Part shown: piece after piece, positions 48,801 to 58,433 of the stretch
Position numbering within the stretch: the first letter of the stretch is position 1
Layout: each line of letters starts with the position of its first letter
NCBI RefSeq assembly: GCF_964340395.1
Contig: NC_135566.1
Location: 3,242,501-3,302,500 of the forward strand
Direction of reading: 5' to 3'
From: Glandiceps talaboti
Lineage: Eukaryota > Hemichordata > Enteropneusta > Spengelidae
DNA length: 60,000 nt
Position numbers and translations under genes: made by a program
The notes under the pieces: model-generated
Seen by the model: only the letters and a program-made list of their open reading frames with translations
What the model was told of the DNA's origin: nothing
Databases searched by the model: none

Positions 48801-51800
48801 ATCAAAATGGCTGACATTTTTCTAACAAATTTTAGTAGTTTAGTCTAAGATGGATAGAAATAGGTGAAAAACAGTGACAGTGTTATTGTAGCATGATTCA
48901 ATTTGGAAAAGAGTATAGTTTGTAAGGCTAGGTAACTCTGGTGTCTGGTCTCCTAGTTACATGCTAAAAATCAAAATGGCTGACATTTTTCTAACAAATT
49001 TTAGTAGTTTAGTCTAAGATGGATAGAAATAGGTGAAAAACAGTGACAGTGTTATTGTAGCATGAATGAATTTGGAAAAGAGTATAGTTTGTAAGGCTAG
49101 GTAACTCTGGTGTCTGGTCTCCTAGTTACATGCTAAAAATCAAAATGGCTGACATTTTTCTAACAAATTTTAGTAGTTTAGTCTAAGATGGATAGAAATA
49201 GGTGAAAAACAGTGACAGTGTTATTGTAGCATGATTCAATTTGGAAAGGAGTATAGTTTGTAAGGCTAGGTAACTCTGGTGTCTGGTCTCCTAGTTACAT
49301 GCTAAAAATCAAAATGGCTGACATTTTTCTAATAAATTTTAGTAGTTTAGTCTAAGATGGATAGAAATAGGTGAAAAACAGTGACAGTGTTATTGTAGCA
49401 TGATTCAATTTGGAAAGGAGTATAGTTTGTAAGGCTAGGTAACTCTGGTGTCTGGTCTCCTAGTTACATGCTAAAAATCAAAATGGCTGACATTTTTCTA
49501 GCAAATTTTAGTAGTTTAGTCTAAGATGGATAGAAATAGGTAAAAAACAGTGACAGTGTTATTGTAGCATGAATGAATTTGGAAAAGAGTATAGTTTGTA
49601 AGGCTAGGTAACTCTGGTGTCTGGTCTAGTTACATGCTAAAAATCAAAATGGCTGACATTTTTCTAACAAATTTTAGTAGTTTAGTCTAAGATGGATAGA
49701 AATAGGTGAAAAACAGTGACAGTGTTATTGTAGCATGATTCAATTTGGAAAGGAGTATAGTTTGTAAGGCTAGGTAACTCTGGTGTCTGGTCTCCTAGTT
49801 ACATGCTAAAAATCAAAATGGCTGACATTTTTCTAACAAATTTTAGTAGTTTAGTCTAAGATGGATAGAAATAGGTGAAAAACAGTGACAGTGTTATTGT
49901 AGCATGATTCAATTTGGAAAGGAGTATAGTTTGTAAGGCTAGGTAACTCTGGTGTCTGGTCTCCTAGTTACATGCTAAAAATCAAAATGGCTGACATTTT
50001 TCTAACAAATTTTAGTAGTTTAGTCTAAGATGGATAGAAATAGGTAAAAAACAGTGACAGTGTTATTGTAGCATGAATGAATTTGGAAAAGAGTATAGTT
50101 TGTAAGGCTAGGTAACTCTGGTGTCTGGTCTCCTAGTTACATGCTAAAAATCAAAATGGCTGACATTTTTCTAACAAATTTTAGTAGTTTAGTCTAAGAT
50201 GGATAGAAATAGGTGAAAAACAGTGACAGTGTTATTGTAGCATGATTCAATTTGGAAAGGAGTATAGTTTGTAAGGCTAGGTAACTCTGGTGTCTGGTCT
50301 CCTAGTTACATGCTAAAAATCAAAATGGCTGACATTTTTCTAACAAATTTTAGTAGTTTAGTCTAAGATGGATAGAAATAGGTGAAAAACAGTGACAGTG
50401 TTATTGTAGCATGATTCAATTTGGAAAGGAGTATAGTTTGTAAGGCTAGGTAACTCTGGTGTCTGGTCTCCTAGTTACATGCTAAAAATCAAAATGGCTG
50501 ACATTTTTCTAACAAATTTTAGTAGTTTAGTCTAAGATGGATAGAAATAGGTAAAAAACAGTGACAGTGTTATTGTAGCATGAATGAATTTGGAAAAGAG
50601 TATAGTTTGTAAGGCTAGGTAACTCTGGTGTCTGGTCTCCTAGTTACATGCTAAAAATCAAAATGGCTGACATTTTTCTAACAAATTTTAGTAGTTTAGT
50701 CTAAGATGGATAGAAATAGGTGAAAAACAGTGACAGTGTTATTGTAGCATGATTCAATTTGGAAAGGAGTATAGTTTGTAAGGCTAGGTAACTCTGGTGT
50801 CTGGTCTCCTAGTTACATGCTAAAAATCAAAATGGCTGACATTTTTCTAATAAATTTTAGTAGTTTAGTCTAAGATGGATAGAAATAGGTGAAAAACAGT
50901 GACAGTGTTATTGTAGCATGATTCAATTTGGAAAGGAGTATAGTTTGTAAGGCTAGGTAACTCTGGTGTCTGGTCTCCTAGTTACATGCTAAAAATCAAA
51001 ATGGCTGACATTTTTCTAGCAAATTTTAGTAGTTTAGTCTAAGATGGATAGAAATAGGTAAAAAACAGTGACAGTGTTATTGTAGCATGAATGAATTTGG
51101 AAAAGAGTATAGTTTGTAAGGCTAGGTAACTCTGGTGTCTGGTCTCCTAGTTACATGCTAAAAATCAAAATGGCTGACATTTTTCTAACAAATTTTAGTA
51201 GTTTAGTCTAAGATGGATAGAAATAGGTGAAAAACAGTGACAGTGTTATTGTAGCATGATTCAATTTGGAAAGGAGTATAGTTTGTAAGGCTAGGTAACT
51301 CTGGTGTCTGGTCTCCTAGTTACATGCTAAAAATCAAAATGGCTGACATTTTTCTAACAAATTTTAGTAGTTTAGTCTAAGATGGATAGAAATAGGTGAA
51401 AAACAGTGACAGTGTTATTGTAGCATGATTCAATTTGGAAAGGAGTATAGTTTGTAAGGTTAGGTAACTCTGGTGTCTGGTCTCCTAGTTACATGCTAAA
51501 AATCAAAATGGCGGACATTTTTCTAACAAATTTTAGTAGTTTAGTCTAAGATGGATAGAAATAGGTGAAAAACAGTGACAGTGTTATTGTAGCATGATTC
51601 AATTTGGAAAGGAGTATAGTTTGTAAGGCTAGGTAACTCTGGTGTCTGGTCTCCTAGTTACATGCTAAAAATCAAAATGGCTGACATTTTTCTATCAAAA
51701 TTTAGTAGTTTAGTCTAAGATAGATAGAAATAGGTAAAAAACAGTGACAGTGTTATTGTAGCATGAATGAATTTGGAAAAGAGTATAGTTTGTAAGGCTA

Positions 51801-53500
51801 GGTAACTCTGGTGTCTGGTCTCCTAGTTACATGCTAAAAATCAAAATGGCTGACATTTTTCTAGCAAATTTTAGTAGTTTAGTCTAAGATGGATAGAAAT
51901 AGGTAAAAAACAGTGACAGTGTTATTGTAGCATGAATGAATTTGGAAAAGAGTATAGTTTGTAAGGCTAGGTAACTCTGGTGTCTGGTCTCCTAGTTACA
52001 TGCTAAAAATCAAAATGGCTGACATTTTTCTATCAAATTTTAGTAGTTTAGTCTAAGATGGATAGAAATAGGTGAGAAACAGTGACAGTGTTATTGTAGC
52101 ATGAATGAATTTGGAAAGGAGTATAGTTTGTAAGGTTAGGTAACTCTGGTGTCTGGTCTCCTAGTTACATGCTAAAAATCAAAATGGCGGACATTTTTCT
52201 AATAAATTTTAGTAGTTTAGTCTAAGATGGATAGAAGTAGGTGAGAAACAGTGACAGTGTTGTTGTAGCATGATTCAATTTGGAAAGGAGCATAGTTTGT
52301 AAGGTTAGGTAACTCTGGTGTCTGGTCTCCTAGTTACATGCTAAAAATCAAAATGGCTGACATTTTTCTAACAAATTTTAGTAGTTTAGTCTAAGATGGA
52401 TAGAAGTAGGTGAGAAACAGTGACAGTGTTGTTGTAGCATGATTCAATTTGGAAAGGAGCATAGTTTGTAAGGTTAGGTAACTCTGGTGTCTGGTCTCCT
52501 AGTTACATGCTAAAAATCAAAATGGCGGACATTTTTCTAATAAATTTTAGTAGTTTAGTCTAAGATGGATAGAAGTAGGTGAGAAACAGTGACAGTGTTG
52601 TTGTAGCATGATTCAATTTGGAAAGGAGCATAGTTTGTAAGGTTAGGTAACTCTGGTGTCTGGTCTCCTAGTTACATGCTAAAAATCAAAATGGCTGACA
52701 TTTTTCTAACAAATTTTAGTAGTTTAGTCTAAGATGGATAGAAATAGGTGAAAAACAGTGACAGTGTTATTGTAGCATGAATGAATTTGGAAAGGAGTAT
52801 AGTTTGTAAGGTTAGGTAACTCTGGTGTCTGGTCTCCTAGTTACATGCTAAAAATCAAAATGGCTGACATTTTTCTAATAAATTTTAGTAGTTTAGTCTA
52901 AGATGGATAGAAGTTGGTGAAAAACAGTGACAGTGTTGTTGTAGCATGAATCAATTTGGAAAGGAGCATAGTTTGTAAGGTTAGGTAACTCTGGTGTCTG
53001 GTCTCCTAGTTACATGCTAAAAATCAAAATGGCGGACATTTTTCTAATAAATTTTAGTAGTTTAGTCTAAGATGGATAGAAGTAGGTGAAAAACAGTGAC
53101 AGTGTTATTGTAGCATGAATCAATTTGGAATAGAGCATAGTTTGTAAGTCTAGGTAACTCTGGTGTCTGGTCTCCTAGTTACATGCTAAAAATCAAAATG
53201 GCGGACATTTTTCTAATAAATTTTAATAGTTTAGACTAAGATGGATAGAAGTAGGTGAGAAACAGTGACAGTGTTGTTGTAGCATGAATGAATTTGGAAT
53301 AGAGCATAGTTTGTAAGGCTAGGTATAACTCTGGTGTCTGGCCTCATACAAAAATGTAGTTACATTTGTACATGTTTAAAACAAAAATTGCGAACATTTT
53401 TGTAATAAATTTTAGTACTTTAGTCTAAGATTGGTAAAGGAAGGTCAAAAACAAGGAAAGAGTTGATTTAGAATCCACCAGTTTGGAAAGAGCTTGTTTT
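45849..53500. repeat. Satellite array of about 45 copies of a 169-bp monomer
   Basis: Successive copies of ATGGCTGACATTTTTCTA start 169 bases apart (46103, 46272, 46441, 46610 and on). Each monomer also has TTTAGTCTAAGATGGATAG, GACAGTGTTATTGTAGCATG and CTCTGGTGTCTGGTCTCCTA. The first and last units are clearly diverged and the interior is almost identical. Monomers fall into an A type (GAATGAATTTGGAAAAGAG) and a B type (GATTCAATTTGGAAAGGAG). From about 52080 rightward a third set appears with GGTTAGG, GAAGTAGGTGAGAAAC and GTTGTTGTAGC. Stops in all frames exclude coding. One monomer near 49626 lacks three bases. Confidence 0.97.
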
Positions 53501-54780
53501 GTCAAGAATGATAGCCCTGTGAAACTTACAAGTGTGTCTCTGAATTGTCTTTTATATGCTGATAAGTTTCTACCACTAGAAATTAAAGTTGAGTTGCAAA
53601 GTTGTTTATTTAAATTACATTATTTTGTACAAAGTAGAAAATAATAATCAGCATTAAGAAATCAAGGTCATATGTAAATACAGGAAATCCAAATTTTATT
53701 TTTTATAATTTTACTCTCGACAATGTAAGCCTAAGAGAATACTGTTTTCTTGGTATCATTATTTCTTCTAACAGTAAATTTAAACAAAACCTCAATAACT
53801 TGAAGTTTAAATCCACGAGAGCTCTCTTAAGTTCATGTATAACTATTTCTTCTAACTAGAGTATTTCTATTGATGTGGCTTTAGATCTCTTTGATTGTTT
53901 AATTGTTGCTATTGTGACTTACAGATGTGAAGTTTGGGGTTATGAAATTGAGAAATTTTCAGATTCTTGTTGATGTTTTTTTTTTCTTTTTATAGATTTC
54001 TACTTTGGGTTTCTTATAAGTTATAAGATATCAAGATGTGGTATTGTTGGAGAATTAGGTCATTTCCCCACTAATTTCACTGTAATTAAACTTCTGTTAA
54101 AGTATTGGTATAGATTAATTGTTGATGGACAATTTATTGTGAGCAGCCTACATTTGTTCTATGTGTTATTCAACATGGGGTATTTATATTTTATTATTAG
54201 AAACTTACTTGTTAAATATAATGAGAACAGTGTGTGGTCAAATCTTTGCAGGTTTAATTATACTAGGAAGGTTCATCATAATTTTATGACTTATGTCTAG
54301 AATTTTGTAATCATGGTACAGGGAATTACATAATGACATTAGAAGAAAAAAGTACTAATAAAAACAAAATGAGAACATTTAGATTATTTAAAACAGCTTT
54401 TGGTTTTGAGAAACATCTTCTGCAAATTAAAAATCCAGTTGGTAGAAGACTAGTGACTAAATTTAGAATTTTGGATTATAATATTTATATTGAGTTGGGG
54501 AGATGGTGTACTCCTAAGATTCCTGTACATGATGAAAGAATCTTTAAATTTTGTCAAATTATGCGGTAGAAGATGAATTTCATCATTTCATGCTTTATTC
54601 TCATTATACAAATTAAAGAAAGGCACTTATTCTTCTTCTTTTTCATTAGATAATTCAAATTTTCATTCAGTTTCAGCATATTTTGACCTCAGATGATAGA
54701 CTTCCTCTTGGAAACTTTCTAGTCGATGTAAACAGTGCTCCATCAGTTGGTTAAAAGAATATATTTTAATCATTTTATTT
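53490..54780 (+). pseudogene. LINE-type retroposon tail, degenerate
   Basis: Plus-strand frames broken by stops still read in the order of a non-LTR reverse transcriptase C-terminus. They show LNCLLYADKF (the YADD box, second D lost) at about 53555; EYCFLGIIISSNSKFKQNL and a DLFDCLIVAIVTY segment with EVWGYE (53735-53950); GIVGELGHFPTNFTVIKLLL with KYWYRL (54030-54115); then RRLVTKFRILDYNIYIELGR (from about 54442) and an EDEFHHFML-like segment near 54573. This fits the Jockey/CR1/L2-like groups as I know them. It starts where the 169-bp array ends. The 5' part is missing. Confidence 0.75.
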
Positions 54781-55559
54781 CTGCATGTTATTTTTGTATG
54801 CTTTACCATGCATGTAAAGATTGACTGACTGTAGACACAGCTGAGAATACAGTACTACTACCAGTATCAATGTCTGTTGTTAAACTTCATGCTAGTCACT
54901 AGGAAAGCTCAGAAAACTGTCTATGTATACACAATCTTGCATGGTTCTCTTCAAAACATCGTTCATTCCAACAGCTGTGTTTATTCAAAACTCATTATAT
55001 GGCCCATTTTAAACCCACAGAATGTTAATTGTACTTGTGTCAATTGCTTTGTACATTGTATTTTGAGCATAAAGATGCATTCATAATCATGTACGCATAA
55101 TAAATGTTACACCTCGTTATCTTATCTTTATCTGTGTTTATGTGTTACAACTCAGAGTGAGACAATGCATAGGGATGGGTCTATACTAGCGACAAACACA
55201 CTACTTTCTAAACTGCATGTCCTGCTTGATATTACGGGAAACGTTTCTGACAATGGAGAATCAGTCCCTTGTGACGTGAGCTAAGATTCTATTCAAGAAT
55301 GCTATCTATGATGATTATACAAAATAATGACGTTATTTGGGTATATACAATATTCAAAGTTATCGTTGCCGGCGATTGCTCCGGAATATTCAGCTGCCAA
55401 TATTGATTGTTTTGTATTACGGTCGAAATAGAGTAGAATATTGCCATCATGGAATAGTGTATACTTATTAGCACACAATTACAAGTTGTTGTGATCCAGA
55501 CACACGCATAGTTTTTCTAATAATAGTGACACATGTACATTTTTGTCGATGAAAGAACA
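54781..55559. other. Intergenic stretch without a visible gene
   Basis: No domain-bearing frame or clear repeat was seen. The sequence becomes less AT-rich toward 55550, approaching the CpG-containing upstream region of the DUSP11-type gene. Confidence 0.5.
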
Positions 55560-56399
55560 GGGGTCAACTTACCGTGAAAGTTCGCACCTCTGGTTCGCAC
55601 TTGCACTACGCTCTCGCGATGTATACATCTAGACTGGAACACAGACAATTCTGTGACTTGAAGGAGCACTAGCACTGCACGTGAAGTACAAGTGACACAT
55701 GTGCATGATGTGAATAACTATATACACAAACAAATTGTAACGTGTGCAAAATGCGCAGGCGTAAACCCGAATATGTATTAAACCAGACACAGGCGTTGTT
55801 TACCAGTCACATGCGTTACTGGCAACTCTCATGTCTGCAAACTCGACAACGCGCGTACTGCCTCTATCCGTGGATTCGCTAGTTATCGAATCGAGTTAAT
55901 TTCAGACAAAGTTTTGGATTGTAATTGCTATCCACCGGATTGTGGACATGAATTCGAATGCTAGGTTCAAAAGTGAGCATTTTTTTCTGTAGGTGCCTCT
56001 GTAAAACTGCGTTGATCGGTAATCGCAATAAAAGCGACAACTTTAACGTGTTTGCTGAAAGTATAAAATGAATGTTTTATACCTTACATAGAATTAGAAT
56101 GCCTTTAGATTTTAGCCGATATGTACGTAGACAATGCACAACATTTTTTAAGTAAAAGAACTTGTAATCAAAGATTAGAAAACGGCCGTATTAATTTTAA
56201 TAGAGTAATATTCAGAGTTTTTGAATTACTACGGCGTGGCACAAAATCAGAAACTCGTTCTCGATCGACAATTACATTCAGAATCGTTATTTCGTACTGC
56301 AATTCGAACCTGAGACTTGCATTTCCGCATCAGTTGTAAACGCCGCCATCTTTATTTTTCTTGCACGTTGTTCTTGTTTCAACTCATCAGTTTGGGAAA
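55560..56399 (+). promoter_or_regulatory. Upstream/promoter region of the DUSP11-type gene
   Basis: CpG-containing DNA upstream of the start at 56400. On the minus strand a strong donor (ACG then GTAAGT, 55574-55569) follows a CpG-rich segment, hinting at a divergent transcript. Directly before the start, TTCAACTCATCAG (ending 56389) resembles a 3' splice site, so the gene may have a 5' UTR intron. No TATA box was identified. Confidence 0.4.
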
Positions 56400-58433
56400 A
56401 TGGCACAGCATTACCCCCAGTTTATGATCGACAGACAACAGCAGCAGATAAGTACTACATATAACACTACAAATCAGACGTGGAATAAGCAAGGGCAACA
56501 TCAGCAGATAAGCTCGAACACTACATATCCGAATTGGAAGAAGGCAGGCCAACAGCAGCCGATAACCACTAACAGTCACACTGCATATCCGAATTGGAAG
56601 AAGGCAGGCCAACAGCAGCCGATAAGCACTAGCAGTAACACTACATATCCGAAGTGGAAGAAGACAAGTTGGCAACAACAGCAGAAAGGCACTAACACAT
56701 ATCAGAAGTGGAAGAAACCAGTACAACAACAAGCGCAGCAGATAAGTACTATAACTAGTAGTGCTACTAGTACTAGTAGTGCTACTACAAGCAGTGACAC
56801 TACAAATCAGAAAAGGAAGAACAAGTCTAAGAAGAAAGCAGTACCAGAAGGATGGCTTAATTACAGATCAGTAGGTAACACAATACCAACAACCAGAATA
56901 TTTGCCTTTAAAGTGCCACTAAAGGAAGCAACATGCCAAAATCTGCAGCCAGGTGAAAAATTTACCACGATAGACCTGTTTACCATTCTTCGACAACAAC
57001 GACGTAGACTGGGGCTTGTCATAGATTTGACGAATACAGAAAGATACTACAACAGTACGGAAATAACGGACAAAAACGTTGAATATGTGAAGATCTTTAC
57101 TGAAGGACACTTTGTACCAAGACCAGCAATTGTGGAGAAATTTAAAGACACAGTTATGAAGTTTTTCAGTCGAAACAGAGGAAATCATAAGTTGGTAGGA
57201 GTTCACTGCACACATGGTGTTAACAGGACTGGATACTTAATATGTAGATACATGGTGGACTGTCTGAAGTGGGCTCCAGATGAGGCAATCGCAGCATTCA
57301 ATTATGCCAGAGGTCATGATTTAGAGAGAGAAAACTACCTGGATGATCTTAAAATCAGAGATCCACGAGACCCAGACAAAACAGAAGAAGTTGAGGAAGC
57401 TGTGGGTGGTCAGATGTTTTCTACAAAAACAGATTTTTCCTCGGATGATTTTACTGGTAACCGTAGATTTTCAAAGAGAAAGGATGACTTTGTATTTGAT
57501 CCCAGTGTCCCTATACAGTCCCTGTTGCCAGAAGGAGACAAAAGTGCTGCAAGAAGACGTAAAAAAGAACAGGAGAGTGCAGAACAATCTGTAGATTCAT
57601 ATCAACAGTTTGTACAGGCTTGTGGTATGGCAATACAGCTTTACCAACAAATGTCAACAAATTCTGCCGTAATGCAGCAAGTTGTAGCAAATGCCCCGAA
57701 TAATGCAGGACATATGGAAGAAGGTCAGCGTGGAAATATGGGTGATCCTAATTCTGAGCAGTATGGTGACATGTATGATCCAAACAACGATCAATATGAA
57801 GGAGGATACGATCAGAGTTATGATCAGTCCAGAGAAATGTATGACCCTGGTGTTGACCAATGTGACGAGATGTACAACCAAGGTCGTGAAAGAAATTTTG
57901 GTCCTCAACGAGGCAACAGAGGTCATAATCAAAGCCGTTGCCATCCATATGGCCAAAGATTTGACCAGTCAGAACAGGAAGATTGGGGTAGAGATGGACC
58001 ACCACACAGGGGTAGAGGGCCACCACACAGGGGTAGAGGAGGGGCACCACACAGGGGTGGAGATGGACCACCACATAGGGGTGGAGATGGACCACCACAT
58101 AGGGGTAGAGGTGGACCACCACATAGGGGTAGGGGTGGCCCACCACACAGGGGTAGGGGTGGCCCACCACACAGGGGTAGGGGTGGAATGCCACACAGGG
58201 GTAGGGGAGGCTTTTTAGGTGACAGACCCAGATTTGACCAGGGATTCCAACATGGAGTTGATTTCGATGACCAGGAATTCCAACATGGAGCTGATTTCGG
58301 TTACCAGGAATTCCAACATGGAGCTGATTTCGGTGATAACTTTGATGATGATTGGCAGCAAAATCCGCGATTTGATCATGGCTTCCAACAAGGATGGGAT
58401 GAGTTTCCAGGACATCAACAGGAATTTTATTAA
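56400..58433 (+). CDS. DUSP11: DUSP11/PIR1-type RNA 5'-phosphatase, coding region in one exon
   Basis: DUSP11 removes gamma and beta phosphates from RNA 5'-triphosphates; it is a nuclear cysteine phosphatase related to the capping-enzyme triphosphatase domain. This 677-residue frame has a phosphatase core at about residues 145-325, starting PEGWLNYRSVGNTIPTTRIF. The signature HCTHGVNRTG carries catalytic C270 and R276, then YLICRYMVD and RGHDLERENYLDDLK; all match DUSP11 better than capping enzyme. The N-terminus (1-140) is Q/W/K-rich with four or five PNWKKAGQQQ-like repeats. The C-terminus has about nine PHRGRGG or PHRGGDG units (residues about 534-605) and three FQHGxDF units. Human DUSP11 (about 330-380 aa) has shorter tails and many introns. 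The ATG at 56400 (AAAATGG context) is chosen over non-ATG upstream extension. There are no stops or frameshifts, so it is probably functional. Confidence 0.92.
   Translation: MAQHYPQFMIDRQQQQISTTYNTTNQTWNKQGQHQQISSNTTYPNWKKAGQQQPITTNSHTAYPNWKKAGQQQPISTSSNTTYPKWKKTSWQQQQKGTNTYQKWKKPVQQQAQQISTITSSATSTSSATTSSDTTNQKRKNKSKKKAVPEGWLNYRSVGNTIPTTRIFAFKVPLKEATCQNLQPGEKFTTIDLFTILRQQRRRLGLVIDLTNTERYYNSTEITDKNVEYVKIFTEGHFVPRPAIVEKFKDTVMKFFSRNRGNHKLVGVHCTHGVNRTGYLICRYMVDCLKWAPDEAIAAFNYARGHDLERENYLDDLKIRDPRDPDKTEEVEEAVGGQMFSTKTDFSSDDFTGNRRFSKRKDDFVFDPSVPIQSLLPEGDKSAARRRKKEQESAEQSVDSYQQFVQACGMAIQLYQQMSTNSAVMQQVVANAPNNAGHMEEGQRGNMGDPNSEQYGDMYDPNNDQYEGGYDQSYDQSREMYDPGVDQCDEMYNQGRERNFGPQRGNRGHNQSRCHPYGQRFDQSEQEDWGRDGPPHRGRGPPHRGRGGAPHRGGDGPPHRGGDGPPHRGRGGPPHRGRGGPPHRGRGGPPHRGRGGMPHRGRGGFLGDRPRFDQGFQHGVDFDDQEFQHGADFGYQEFQHGADFGDNFDDDWQQNPRFDHGFQQGWDEFPGHQQEFY
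56515..56730 (+). repeat. In-frame repeat coding the WKK/QQQ N-terminal units
   Basis: Units of about 60-66 bp containing ATATCCGAATTGGAAGAAGG and CAGGCCAACAGCAGCCGATA are repeated within the DUSP11-type coding region. Two are nearly identical and two or three are decayed. Repeat length is a multiple of three, so copy changes keep the frame. Confidence 0.85.
58001..58210 (+). repeat. In-frame minisatellite coding the HRGRG tail
   Basis: About nine 18- to 24-bp units built on CCACCACACAGGGGTAGAGG. Every unit is a multiple of three, giving PHRGRGG, PHRGGDG or PHRGRG. The +1 and minus frames also stay open here only because of the periodic sequence. Confidence 0.9.

Noticed and set aside
45849-53500. 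CRISPR-like regular repeat array
   Set aside because: The whole 169-bp unit is repeated with no unique spacers, in an animal genome; it is a satellite.
56121-56339. 72-codon frame upstream of the DUSP11-type gene
   Set aside because: No recognisable features and not in a convincing position for a separate gene; probably chance in the 5' region.
57691-58218. A 175-codon frame, plus minus-strand frames over the same DNA
   Set aside because: Shadows of the DUSP11-type frame, kept open by the GC-rich periodic HRGRG repeat.
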